DNA of 64,000 nt from the NCBI GenBank assembly GCA_050014595.1, contig JBEKDA010000017.1:124001-188000 (forward strand), given 5' to 3'. The notes below the pieces were generated by a model, which did no database searches, had not been told where the DNA came from, and saw nothing but the letters and a program-made list of their open reading frames with translations. The DNA comes from PALSA-129 sp050014595. Lineage in GTDB: Bacteria > Acidobacteriota > Terriglobia > Bryobacterales > Bryobacteraceae. The position numbers and the translations under genes were made by a program. Shown piece by piece: positions 7,907-16,386 of the stretch. How positions within the stretch are numbered: the first letter of the stretch is position 1; every line of letters starts with the position of its first letter.

Positions 7907-9994
7907 CTACTGCGCATCGGCCTGCTTGCGAAGCATCTCCGCGCATCTCTCAATCCGCTTCTCCAGACGAGTTTCCTCTGATGGGCTTGAGCGACCGCGA
8001 TAGCGTTCTGGAAGCGCAAAATAGCGCTCAAGCCATTGGAGTGCCTCACGCCAACGCTTCAGGCGGACGAGGGTCGCTGTAAGCCGGTCCACCCAGAATC
8101 CTAGCTGCAACTGCTCAACGTGCAGTGTTGACCGCCCAAGGTCAAGCAGGAAGTTGCAGTAGGTACTGAACTGCTGTACAGCGGCTTCAGGATCGGTCTT
8201 CGCGAGGCCCACAGCGGCGAAGGCAGCTTCGCTTGCAGCCTTGGCCTCCGGAGTGTTTAGCGCCCCCATGTCTCGGGCCCATGCCTCACGGGTTCGGCGG
8301 TCCTCGTCTGTCTGCGGCAGGCGTCCGATCCGCTGCATTGTGCTGAGGTCGTTAACGGAACTGCTGATGACCTTGAAATAGGCAGCGCTAAGCGGCGTAC
8401 CGAGCGGGGAGGTGTCGCCGAACGTCACCTTGATTCCAATACCGCCGATGTCAAGGCCACCGGACTGGTCAATGGCCCGGAGGACTTGCGCTCTTGATTG
8501 CCGTTCCAGGGCCGCCTGGCTGCGCAGATCGGCGATCGCCTCAGCTACCTCAATGCCGTACGACCTTCCGCTTCCATCGTGCAGCGACGCCAAAGCCAGA
8601 GCCTCTCGTTCCGCCGCAGCATCGTCCACCTCGCCGGGGTAAAACAGCACCGATTCCAGAAGGCTGACGAGCCTGACGAACGTATATTTCCTTACGAGCG
8701 CCAGTGTGGTCTGATCGCTGAATGCGCCAAGATACTCCCCTTGCTGCTCGTTCGACAACTGCGCGATACGATTGACGTAGTAGCCCGGTTCAGGAACGAG
8801 CGAATGCTGCAAGACCTTGCCATGCGCGATGCGGTCGGTCGGCAGATCGCGGAGGAGTCCATCCCCTGCTTGCAATCGCCGAAGGCGCGCCTCATAATCG
8901 TCCTCCGCAGCGACGGCCGATGCCAGCCGCTCTAATACGTTCTGATATTGCCTTGAGTTAATTACGCCGAGCCGAAGCGCATTGTTCGCCTGGCGTTGAT
9001 GGCTGAGCGACACCCGAACGTGTCGCCTTCCCGCCAGGATGTCCTCCGCGTCGCGTATGTACTGCTCACACGAGAGGCCACGTTTCTGAGCCTCCCGAAG
9101 TCCACCGCGGGCAATCGTCAACGCTTGCACGGCTTGTTCGCGCAGGCGGACCAGCGAGAGCCGGCCAGCAATTTTCGCGGCTGGCTCGGTCAGGGCGATG
9201 CGACGCCAGGAGTCTTGCGCGTAGCATGATTGCTGCCACGGCGCGGAGGTGATTCTCTCCAGCCACAGGAACGCCGTATCGATATCCCAATCCTCTAGCA
9301 GCGCCAGAAACAGCAGTTCTCCGCACGAGTAACGATAGTCAAGGCAGTTCCGTACCTTCGCCGCGTTCGCCGCTGATAGGCCATCCCTTTCACCCGATCC
9401 CGCAATGGTCTCGCGCTCTCGCAGCAATGCATGGATGAACTGGAATACGTCATTCAACATCACCATCGCTTCGTGTGATCCGCCGAGATCTGGGTGATTC
9501 CGCCTTACGGCGCTGCGGTAGGCGGTCTTTAGTGAATCGAAACTCAGTGGCTCGCTGATTCCCAGTAGGCCGACGGCATCTGGATACCCCGCGCGGGCGA
9601 TGTCAAGCGGGCTACCGTCAGCGATCTGCCTCGCCGCCTGCTCCATGCGGAGTGATCCGGCGATGGCGCGGTCAACTGCCGCTGCGCTTTGCGGCGGCTC
9701 CGTGAGCTCAATTAACCGCTCAAGTACTGGGACCAGACGTTCGTGGAAATCACGCCGATGACCAACCCTTTTGATCGCTCGGTAGTACGCTTCGTGTTCA
9801 CGAGCATCGAAGTACGCGGCCACGGCCGGCGTGGCGAGATAATCCATTTCGTCCGTGTCTTGCGTCCTTGGACGAGCATAGGCGGGCACGGCGACTGGCA
9901 CGGACGGGGTGATCCCCCCGCCTGCTGCATTGGGGTCCGATGTAGCTGTGGCGGGCTCAGCCTCGGAGCGCGTGCGTCGGAACCAGAACGGCAT
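7907..9994 (-). CDS. Large J-domain (DnaJ-like) protein
   Basis: 695 aa. A J-domain lies at about residues 140-190, with the essential HPD at 167-169 (RRNHPDLGG) and a preceding SFDSLKTAYRSAV helix. J-domains recruit and stimulate Hsp70 (DnaK). There is no Gly/Phe region or zinc-finger region, so it is not DnaJ itself. The N-terminal 50 residues are Pro/Ala-rich and start MPFWFRRTRSE. The rest is mainly helical, with a short GGIGIKVTFGDTSPLG stretch near residue 520 and a TPR-like C-terminus (LKRWREALQWLERYFALPER). The function is unknown. It is paired on the same strand with the cyclase-like gene. Both are unlike the housekeeping genes to the left and have an accessory look. Confidence 0.75.
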   Translation of the reverse strand: MPFWFRRTRSEAEPATATSDPNAAGGGITPSVPVAVPAYARPRTQDTDEMDYLATPAVAAYFDAREHEAYYRAIKRVGHRRDFHERLVPVLERLIELTEPPQSAAAVDRAIAGSLRMEQAARQIADGSPLDIARAGYPDAVGLLGISEPLSFDSLKTAYRSAVRRNHPDLGGSHEAMVMLNDVFQFIHALLRERETIAGSGERDGLSAANAAKVRNCLDYRYSCGELLFLALLEDWDIDTAFLWLERITSAPWQQSCYAQDSWRRIALTEPAAKIAGRLSLVRLREQAVQALTIARGGLREAQKRGLSCEQYIRDAEDILAGRRHVRVSLSHQRQANNALRLGVINSRQYQNVLERLASAVAAEDDYEARLRRLQAGDGLLRDLPTDRIAHGKVLQHSLVPEPGYYVNRIAQLSNEQQGEYLGAFSDQTTLALVRKYTFVRLVSLLESVLFYPGEVDDAAAEREALALASLHDGSGRSYGIEVAEAIADLRSQAALERQSRAQVLRAIDQSGGLDIGGIGIKVTFGDTSPLGTPLSAAYFKVISSSVNDLSTMQRIGRLPQTDEDRRTREAWARDMGALNTPEAKAASEAAFAAVGLAKTDPEAAVQQFSTYCNFLLDLGRSTLHVEQLQLGFWVDRLTATLVRLKRWREALQWLERYFALPERYRGRSSPSEETRLEKRIERCAEMLRKQADAQ

Positions 9995-10159
9995 GGGCTT
10001 TCACACTTGGCACCCGCGACCACGAATTGGCAGTCGCGCAGCCGCGTCGATCTTTCGTGAGAGTAGGCGGAATCGCGGATGCGTGTCAAGCCCTGCGTGC
10101 AGCCCGGTCTGCCAGTTCGGCCCGTTGCGTTTCCTCGCCGTGACTACCGTGAGTCCTTT

Positions 10160-10168
10160 TGCTATACA
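10160..10168 (+). promoter_or_regulatory. Extended -10 promoter before the 75-aa membrane protein
   Basis: TGCTATACA gives TG-N-TATACA, an extended -10 element, 52 bases before the ATG at 10221. No good -35 is seen, which is acceptable for an extended -10. Confidence 0.45.
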
Positions 10169-10220
10169 ATATTTTGGCTGGCGCAAGAAATTCAAAGAGA
10201 GCTAGGATAATCACGGGGTT

Positions 10221-10448
10221 ATGTCGGACAGCGGACTGTTGTTCCTCTTCAGTATTTTCATGATTGTGGTTTCGCTGGGCGCGGCGGCCTATTTGTTCTC
10301 GACCGGCCAGGCCCTGACCATGGACGGTCTTTTCACGGTGCTGGTGGCGCTGTTGACCGCCCTGGTCTTCGCGCTCTACATCAAGTTCGTGATTCACCGG
10401 GCCATGGAACCGGCCAAGCCGCCGTCGAAGCCTGCCGCGCAGGGATAA
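10221..10448 (+). CDS. Small membrane protein, two TM helices
   Basis: 75 aa. Two hydrophobic segments (about residues 5-27, LLFLFSIFMIVVSLGAAAYL, and 35-58, GLFTVLVALLTALVFALYI) are followed by a basic, Pro/Lys/Ala-rich tail (EPAKPPSKPAAQG), so both ends are probably cytoplasmic. No family is recognised. It stands alone with its own promoter, divergent from the J-domain gene. Confidence 0.7.
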   Translation: MSDSGLLFLFSIFMIVVSLGAAAYLFSTGQALTMDGLFTVLVALLTALVFALYIKFVIHRAMEPAKPPSKPAAQG

Positions 10449-10577
10449 GAAGCGGTCACGCGCGGTCGCAAGCCGTGAAGAAATCGAGATCGCCAGGTTG
10501 ACAGACGAAAGCCGCGCCAGGTGGAACCTGCTCCTGGCTGGCCGGAAGAACAACTCCCCGGCGGCGCCGCCGCCCGA

Positions 10578-10664
10578 GAAAATGTAGAGACTCGAGGAGC
10601 CGGCTGAAGCCGGCTGCGGGCAAAATTGCCCGCCCCACTTTGGGCAGGCGCTTTCGCCTGCCAA
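10578..10664. repeat. Intergenic repeat cluster downstream of the TPR kinase
   Basis: Between convergent genes. 10578-10592 (GAAAATGTAGAGACTC) is a partial copy of the end of the 67-bp repeat. It is followed by the inverted repeat AGCCGGCTGAAGCCGGCT and by a hairpin GGCAGGCGCTTTCGCCTGCC at about 10643-10662. That hairpin recurs exactly at 42029-42048. It may also act as a terminator for the flanking convergent genes. Confidence 0.7.
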
Positions 10665-10684
10665 ACGACTTTTTCAACGGCCTC

Positions 10685-13120
10685 TCAATGTGCCATCTGC
10701 CGCAATCCTGCCGCGAACGGGTGCTTCTCAAAGAAAGAGCCATAGGCGCGTTCGGCGGTGCGCAGACCCCCCTGCGCCACGTCGGCGGCTTCCTGGCTCC
10801 TCCCCTGGGAGGCCAGCAATTGCGCCAGCCGCAGGTAAATCTCCACGCGGTCCGCCGCTTGCCGGGGAACATCTTGTTCGCTGATGGCGAGGGCGGAGCG
10901 CAGGTGCCGTTCCGCCGATTCGGCTGAGCCGCAGTGGGCTTCCACAATCCCGGAGATCAACTCGAATCGCAGGCGCTCCACCGCGCAGAGCGTCCCAGCT
11001 TGCAGATGCTCCCACGCGCCCCGCGCCAGCGGCAGCGCCCGCTGGTTGCCCGACAGCGCCTCGTTGGCCGCCAGTTCCATTTGAAATTGTTCGCTTCCGT
11101 AATAGGAAGTCGGCCGCTGGGTCAGCAAATCGACGGCCTCTTGCGCGTATTTTTGCCCTTCGCCATAGTCGCCGCTCACTCGCGCCGCGTAAGCCAGCCC
11201 CAACAGTGTTGGGACAATCTCGATCGGCGGCCCCGCTTCGCTGCGCAACACCCGCTCGGCTCCATGCAACAGGCTGATGCCTTCCGCCAGATCGCCCTGC
11301 CGAACACGCAGATCGCCGATTCGTGTGTTGGTCAGGGCCGGAAAGAATTTCGAGCCCAGTGCGTCGGGCGGAGGTTCCAGCAAGGCTTCGCGATAGAGCT
11401 TTTCGGCCTCTTCGAACGGTGCTCCGCCTTTCACGGTCATGAAGGCGGTGTCGTGCATGATGGTGCCAATCCCAACTGCCGAGCCGCTGGCCCGCGCCAG
11501 CGCCAGCGCCTCGCGGCAGGCCGCCAGAGCTTCCACATAGTGGCCTTGATAGGAGCGCGCGTTGCACAATAGAACCTGCAAGTCGGCGGCCAGGCGCGAA
11601 ACTCTCTCGGGGGTCTGCCGCAGCTTTTGGATCGCCATGTTGAGTTGCGCTTCGCCTTTGACCGGGTCCCCCAGAATCGCGTAGGTGCTGCCCAGCGTCC
11701 CGCGCAAATCGGCCTCGGCTACGGGGTCGTCCTTCAACTCCTGCCCTACCCGCTCCGTGGCATTTTCCAGGATGTCGTTGAAATTGATGGCCGTGCTCTT
11801 TCCGCGCAAAGGACTTGACCATACCGAGCTGGCGGATAGAAACGTGTGCTTGGCAAATTCGCTGATGTGCTTGGCCCGCGCCGCCTGTTCCCTGGCAACC
11901 CGCGCCTGGTGGACGGCCACGATGGTCGAGGCCCCCAGCGCCAGCGCGAATCCCGCCGCCGCCGTCACCGGCAGCCATCGCCGCCGCAGGAATTTGCGCG
12001 CGTGATACAGCGCGGTTTGCGGGCGCGCCTGCACCGGCCGCCCGTCCAGATAGGCGCCGATATCGTCGGCCAACTGCCGCACCGTGCCGTAGCGCCGCGC
12101 CGGGTCGTTTTCCAGGGCCTTCACCACGACCGCCGACAAATCTCCTTTGAGCAGGCGCCCCAAATGCTCGCCCGATACCGACCGGGTCTCGGCGGTTTGC
12201 GGCGTCACGGTGGTAGCGAGCGGCCTCACCGGGATATCCGCCACCGCGCGGTGCAGTTCGCTCACGACCGAAGTCTCTTTGCCGAAGGGCCACGCTCCGG
12301 TCAGAAGTTCGTACAGAACCACGCCCAACGAAAAAACGTCGCTCGACGTGTTGGCGCGCTCGCCGCGCAGTTGTTCCGGGCTGGCGTAACGCGGCGTCAG
12401 CAGGCGCATCCCCGTCGCGGTGGCGTCGCTGTTTTCGGCCAGCAGCGAGGCCGTGCCGAAATCCAGAAGCTTCAGTTGCCCCGGTTGTCCGCTGTCGGAC
12501 GCCGCCACCAGGATGTTGCTGGGCTTCAGATCGCGATGCACAATCAAGAGCCGGTGAGCGTAAGCGACCGCGTCGCAGACTTGCAGGAACAAACGCAGCC
12601 GCGCCTCCACGGATAGCTTGTGGCTGTCGCAATAGCGGTCCAGATGCTCGCCGTCCACGTGTTCCATCACCAGGTATGGATCGCCGGTCGAGGAAACGCC
12701 TCCATCCAGCAGGCTGGTGATATTGGGGTGATGCAGCGTCGCCAGGAGCTGGCGTTCGGTTTTGAAACGCCGCACGAAGTCCGGCCCGGCCAGGTGCGCG
12801 CCCATCACTTTCAAGGCCGCCGTCTGGCGAAACTGGCCGTCCGTGCGCTCCGCCAGGTATACCGCGCTCATGCCGCCGCGGCCGATCAGCTTCACCGGCC
12901 GGTAGGCGCCAAACTGTCCGGCTGGCATGACCGGCTCCGGCTGTGGCTCCTCAGCCTCCAGACCCGACATCTCCGCGTGGGCCTTGAGTAGCGAAGAGAC
13001 CTCCGTGAAGAGTTCGCGGTCGCTTTGGCAACGCCGGTCCAGCCATTGAATCCGGTCCTCGCCATCGGGAAGCGACAGCGCTTCGTGAAACAGCGATTCG
13101 ATCTGCTGCATGCGCGCCAT
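10685..13120 (-). CDS. Transmembrane serine/threonine protein kinase with TPR domain
   Basis: 811 aa. The protein has an N-terminal helical lead (1-70), then a Hanks-type kinase with Gly-rich loop GRGGMSAVYLA at 80-90, Lys104 (AALKV), HRDLKPSN at 195-202 and DFG at 220-222. A single TM helix lies at about 383-403 and an extracytoplasmic TPR array at about 440-811 (repeated L-x-A-x-A-Y blocks such as LALARASGSAVGIG and AERHLRSALAISEQD). All catalytic residues are present. Such kinases are abundant in Acidobacteriota, often next to an ECF sigma gene, which is not seen here. The substrate is unknown. A second Met (MQQIESLF) three codons in is a possible start. Confidence 0.92.
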   Translation of the reverse strand: MARMQQIESLFHEALSLPDGEDRIQWLDRRCQSDRELFTEVSSLLKAHAEMSGLEAEEPQPEPVMPAGQFGAYRPVKLIGRGGMSAVYLAERTDGQFRQTAALKVMGAHLAGPDFVRRFKTERQLLATLHHPNITSLLDGGVSSTGDPYLVMEHVDGEHLDRYCDSHKLSVEARLRLFLQVCDAVAYAHRLLIVHRDLKPSNILVAASDSGQPGQLKLLDFGTASLLAENSDATATGMRLLTPRYASPEQLRGERANTSSDVFSLGVVLYELLTGAWPFGKETSVVSELHRAVADIPVRPLATTVTPQTAETRSVSGEHLGRLLKGDLSAVVVKALENDPARRYGTVRQLADDIGAYLDGRPVQARPQTALYHARKFLRRRWLPVTAAAGFALALGASTIVAVHQARVAREQAARAKHISEFAKHTFLSASSVWSSPLRGKSTAINFNDILENATERVGQELKDDPVAEADLRGTLGSTYAILGDPVKGEAQLNMAIQKLRQTPERVSRLAADLQVLLCNARSYQGHYVEALAACREALALARASGSAVGIGTIMHDTAFMTVKGGAPFEEAEKLYREALLEPPPDALGSKFFPALTNTRIGDLRVRQGDLAEGISLLHGAERVLRSEAGPPIEIVPTLLGLAYAARVSGDYGEGQKYAQEAVDLLTQRPTSYYGSEQFQMELAANEALSGNQRALPLARGAWEHLQAGTLCAVERLRFELISGIVEAHCGSAESAERHLRSALAISEQDVPRQAADRVEIYLRLAQLLASQGRSQEAADVAQGGLRTAERAYGSFFEKHPFAAGLRQMAH

Positions 13121-13689
13121 TCCGTTACCCTCGTTCGCGGCCGGCGCCGTCGCCTTGTTTCCAGCGCCAGAACAGCATCGTGATTTCTCCCGGCCCGGGG
13201 TTCTCCCAGGGCATTGAGTGCCTATTTGGTTTATCTTACCCTGAACCGCGGTCCGCTTTTCCGCTCAGTGCTCCCGCCAGGCGCGAACCCTCGCACTCGG
13301 CCATCGCCGGCTGCCAACCCCATTCTTAGGAACACTTGCCAGGCGACTTGCCTTGAGGGCGTTTCCAGTGAGAGTTTCTTCCGAGGGAAAAGCGTGGCTC
13401 CGAAGGGCGGCACGCTGCGTGTCGGAATCCTTTGGCGGGTCTTCGTCCTTTTCTGGCAAAGGCCATCTGGGACGGACGATGAGTTGGCCGGAGAACCGCC
13501 AGGGGCCTCTGACCGAGTGGTTTGGTGCCTTTCCGCGATCGCTCACTCACGCGTACGACTCCGATGCGAGCCACGACCGTGAGGGAGTGGTTTCCCGGGA
13601 AAAGGACTACATCAGCCGGTCAACGCACTAGCCGCTCGGCTCATGCTGGGGGACGCCGCACTTCAGTATAGGAGGTCAGGTGGGTTGGT
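13121..13689. other. 569-base region without a convincing gene
   Basis: Open frames here are short, Arg/Ser/Pro-rich and overlap one another on both strands. The only structure I see is an imperfect inverted repeat around 13545-13590 (CTCACTCACG ... CGTGAGGGAGTGG). It resembles palindromes found between genes in related genomes. It may contain the promoter of the kinase gene, but I cannot pick one with confidence. Confidence 0.5.
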
Positions 13690-13926
13690 TTATTGCGGTT
13701 GCTTGGCTATTTCGGTCATTTCTTTCAACTCGTTCGATGCCATCGTGTACCGGCATTCGAGTCCCCGGCCAGGCCGCAGGCCATTGATCCGCACAAATCT
13801 CGACTCTGACGGCGATTCCTGTCCATCCACCAGCATCAGCAACTCTCCCGCATCGAACTTCTCACGCCTGCGCGAGGCCACAGCCTTCGCGTTGAACGCT
13901 TGCGTGACTCTGAGTTTGGTATTCAC
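13690..13926 (-). CDS. Small protein of unknown function (78 aa)
   Basis: GTG start at 13926, with AGAGG six bases upstream; a TTG at 13941 would add five residues. The sequence (MNTKLRVTQAFNAKAVASRR ... LLMLVDGQESPSESRFVRING ... RYTMASNELKEMTEI) alternates beta-like and charged stretches, is Cys-poor and has no TM segment. It follows the 101-aa gene by 58 bases on the same strand, suggesting a two-gene unit. No family is recognised. Confidence 0.5.
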   Translation of the reverse strand: MNTKLRVTQAFNAKAVASRRREKFDAGELLMLVDGQESPSESRFVRINGLRPGRGLECRYTMASNELKEMTEIAKQPQ

Positions 13927-13983
13927 TGGCCACCTCTTCAAAATGGTTGTATGCTGGCTGCGCCCGCAGATGTCAAGGGATCG

Positions 13984-14289
13984 TCACATCTCAGCGAGAG
14001 CGGCCTTCCCGCTCTCTACCGCCGCAACTTGATCTTTGCGCCGGATCGCCCGCACCAGCGACTTCACGTGCGGCACGGCTCGGGCGGCCCTTTCGGAAAC
14101 TGGCACCATCATGGGCGCTTTATTCACGGAATCAGTCCTGTACCCCTTGTACAGTAAACGGGCCATCTGGTGCACCTCGTACGAACATTGGCCGGCCAAT
14201 TCCAACTGATCTTCCCATCCAATCTTTCCGGCGCTCTCGATCGACCGCAGAATGCCGCTCAAAAGAACCTTTGTGCTGTCATAGAGCAT
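13984..14289 (-). CDS. Small helical protein of unknown function (101 aa)
   Basis: Starts MLYDSTKVLLSGILRSIESA and is predicted mostly helical with even amino-acid use. This differs from the Arg-rich shadow frames around it. An extended -10 promoter (14393-14385) lies about 100 bases upstream on the same strand. It heads a likely two-gene unit with the 78-aa gene and is divergent from the RRM gene. Function unknown. Confidence 0.55.
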   Translation of the reverse strand: MLYDSTKVLLSGILRSIESAGKIGWEDQLELAGQCSYEVHQMARLLYKGYRTDSVNKAPMMVPVSERAARAVPHVKSLVRAIRRKDQVAAVESGKAALAEM

Positions 14290-14384
14290 TCATACACCTG
14301 TTCTCCCCCGGGACTGATCCTTCTTCCAAGCCTCTCTAGGCTTGGGGATGAGTCTGTAGCGGGTACGAGTGGAGATTTACCAAT

Positions 14385-14393
14385 ATTATAGCA
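14385..14393 (-). promoter_or_regulatory. Extended -10 promoter for the 101-aa gene
   Basis: Read on the minus strand, TGCTATAAT is a perfect extended -10 (TG-N-TATAAT). It sits in an AT-rich patch between the divergent 101-aa gene and the RRM gene. The same patch reads TATTATA on the plus strand and could serve the RRM gene too. Confidence 0.5.
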
Positions 14394-14526
14394 TACGCCG
14401 AATCCGTGGTACACTAAGTACTGGATTTGATGCTCCCGCCGATTCAAGGCCGACCTGTCTAGCCCCGCTAAATTAGTCCCCCTTCCCAATTAGCCGCCTT
14501 CAAGTCAGAAGAGGAACCATAAGAAC

Positions 14527-14814
14527 ATGAAGAATATTTACGTAGGAAATCTCAGCTTCGGATCGACGGAAGACTCTGTCCGCACGCTTTTTGAAACTCA
14601 CGGCGCCGTTGGCCGCGTCAACCTCGCCACCGATCGCGATACCGGTCAGCCCAGGGGATTTGGCTTCGTCGAAATGAGCAATGATGGCGAGGGCGAGAAG
14701 GCCATCGCGGCTCTAAACGGGACGGACTTCGATGGCAGAGCGCTGAACGTCAATGAAGCCCGCCCCAAAACTGAACGGTCGGGCGGCGGCGGCTTCGGTC
14801 GAAAACGTTACTAA
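14527..14814 (+). CDS. RRM-type RNA-binding protein
   Basis: 95 aa, one RNA-recognition motif plus a short Gly/Arg tail (ERSGGGGFGRKRY). RNP2 is IYVGNL (residues 3-8) and RNP1 is RGFGFVEM (about 44-51). Small single-RRM proteins like this in bacteria bind single-stranded RNA and are often cold-induced. GAGGAA at 14511-14516 is the ribosome binding site. The 237-base gap upstream (14290-14526) holds the divergent promoter patch and a long potential 5' leader, which would fit thermoregulation, but I see no specific structure. Confidence 0.92.
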   Translation: MKNIYVGNLSFGSTEDSVRTLFETHGAVGRVNLATDRDTGQPRGFGFVEMSNDGEGEKAIAALNGTDFDGRALNVNEARPKTERSGGGGFGRKRY

Positions 14815-14951
14815 CCAGGCGGCAACTTCACGCTTGACAGAATCCGGGGCCGGTTCCCAAGGCCCCGGCAGTTCGCTCTCGATCCGCGTGTCGAAAAGGG
14901 CGGCCGGCGAGGAATTCGCTCGAAGGCCAGCCCATACCTTGTGCTTCTACA

Positions 14952-15968
14952 CATCCTGGCCGCCTGGTCCGCCAATGCCTCACTGAAAGCGCGGTCCTGG
15001 CGCTCGCCGGAGGCGCGCTCGGTGTCTTGCTCGCGGCCGTTGGTGTGCGCCCGTTTGTGGCCTTCTGGCCCGGCAATCTGCCCCGCGCCGAAGAGGTCCG
15101 GCTGGATTGGCATGTGCTGCTGTTTGCGCTCGCCGCTTCGCTCGTGAGCGGCCTCCTTTTCGGACTGGCGCCTGCCCTGCGCGCTCCCGCGCGTCAACTC
15201 GAACGGACCCTCCGTGCCGGCGCGCGCACCGTCACCGGCGGCTCACGCCGTCTGTACAGTGCATTTGTGATCTCCGAGATCGCGCTCTCCGTCGTCCTGC
15301 TGATCTCCGCCGGAATGCTCGGCCGCACCCTCCTGCGCCTTTCATCGCTCAATCCCGGCGTAAACATTCGCAACGTGGTCACCAGCCGGATGGCGCTTTC
15401 CTCCGCCACGCTCTCGAGCCCCGCCAGGATCCGCGGGGCATGGCAGGACATCCTCGATCGTGCGCGCCGCGTGCCGGGCGTCGACTCCGTCGCCATGGTC
15501 GATACCGTCCCGATGCGCGAAGGCAACAACCAGATCGGCTACTGGACCACTCCGGCTGAGCCCCCCGAGAACCAGCAGCCGCTGGTGCTGGCCAACAGCG
15601 TCACACCCGACTATCTGAATGTCCTGGGCATGTCGATCGCCGTCCATGGTGTGCTCGCCTACCTGACCGGCCGTCGCGTGCCGGAAATCGGTGTCCGCAT
15701 GGCGCTCGGCGCCAGCTCCGCCACTGTCATGTGGTTGGTGCTCCGCCAGAGCTTCGGCATGATTTTCGCCGGCGTCGTTGTGGGTCTGTCGGGCGCTCTT
15801 GCCGCTGCCCGTCTCTTGGAGCGCCTGGTAACCGGAATGCGCCCCACCGACCCATTGACCTTCACCGTGATGATTTCGGTGTTAGTCATCGCCGCGCTAT
15901 TTGCGGTTCTCATCCCGGCCCGCCGCGCCGCTCGCATAGACCCGGCAAGCGCCCTCCGCCAGGAGTAG
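14952..15968 (+). pseudogene. Remnant of an ADOP-type FtsX permease
   Basis: Homology to acidobacterial duplicated orphan permeases begins abruptly near 14952 (GRLVRQCLTESAVLALAGGALG, no start codon in frame) and runs to the normal end (ARRAARIDPASALRQE). The first half of the protein is missing. A second, in-frame deletion joins DYLNVLGM directly to SIAVHGVLAYLTGRRVPEIG near 15635, removing roughly 190 residues of the second periplasmic domain. A full-length relative is at 23789-26278. The open frame from 15027 could still make a 313-aa protein, but it cannot be a normal permease. Confidence 0.8.
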
Positions 15969-16385
15969 CCGTCCGGCGCCTTCTGCTGCGCGCCGTCATC
16001 GTACACGTCGCCCGCTGCCTGAGTGCTCACATGCTGCATACTACGTCGCACCGCCGCTTTAGTTCGCAAAAATCACAAGCCCTGAAGTGCCGCCGCTCAG
16101 GTGGGGCGGCCAATTCTGGCCGCAGCCGGCTTTCAGCCGGCTGTGGAGTTTCTACATTTTCAAGTTCCGTTAAGACCAACTGGTAGCGCCGGCGGTCTTG
16201 CCGCCGGTGTTCGACCGGCCGGAGGCCGGTCGCTGGAGTTTCTACATTTCCGGCTGTATGAGGTTATGATCTGGTTTGTATCAGGGCATGGCTTCAGCCG
16301 CTGGAAAGCGGGTCCGCAGGCTGAACAGCCTGCCCCACGTCACTTTTCTCTTGACATCTCGTCCATTTAGTACTAATTAATTAGT
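15969..16385. other. Repeat-rich gap before blaI
   Basis: 417 bases with no convincing gene. It holds a TGGGGCGGCCAATTCTGGCCG-like palindrome near 16100, the inverted repeat AGCCGGCTTTCAGCCGGCT near 16124-16142, the 67-bp repeat copy 2 (16144-16210), a partial copy (16234-16249) and the blaI promoter/operator at its right end. Confidence 0.6.
16144..16210 (-). repeat. 67-bp dispersed intergenic repeat, copy 2
   Basis: Reverse complement of 2907-2973 with about four mismatches. As in copy 1, one end carries the inverted repeat ACCGGCGGCAAGACCGCCGG. The other end carries GAAAATGTAGAAACTCCA. Both copies are outside genes. Confidence 0.8.
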
Positions 16386-16386
16386 A
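16351..16386 (+). promoter_or_regulatory. blaI promoter with overlapping BlaI-type operator
   Basis: TTGACA (16351-16356), 17-base spacer, TAATTA (16374-16379) as -10. The perfect 16-bp palindrome TACTAATTAATTAGTA spans 16371-16386, covers the -10 and ends on the first base of the blaI ATG. BlaI/MecI repressors bind TACTA-type dyads, so autoregulation is expected. The transcription start predicted seven bases after the -10 coincides with the ATG, so the mRNA is probably leaderless. Confidence 0.8.

Noticed and set aside
10728..12632. 634-codon frame overlapping the TPR kinase in another frame
   Set aside because: Arg/Gly/Ala-rich with no motif; the kinase frame has every catalytic block.
13214..13631. 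Open frames in the 13121-13689 gap
   Set aside because: Short, overlapping on both strands, compositionally like non-coding DNA, no ribosome binding site.
14170..14489. Frames on both strands across the RRM promoter patch
   Set aside because: They overlap the promoter and the 101-aa gene and show no conserved features.
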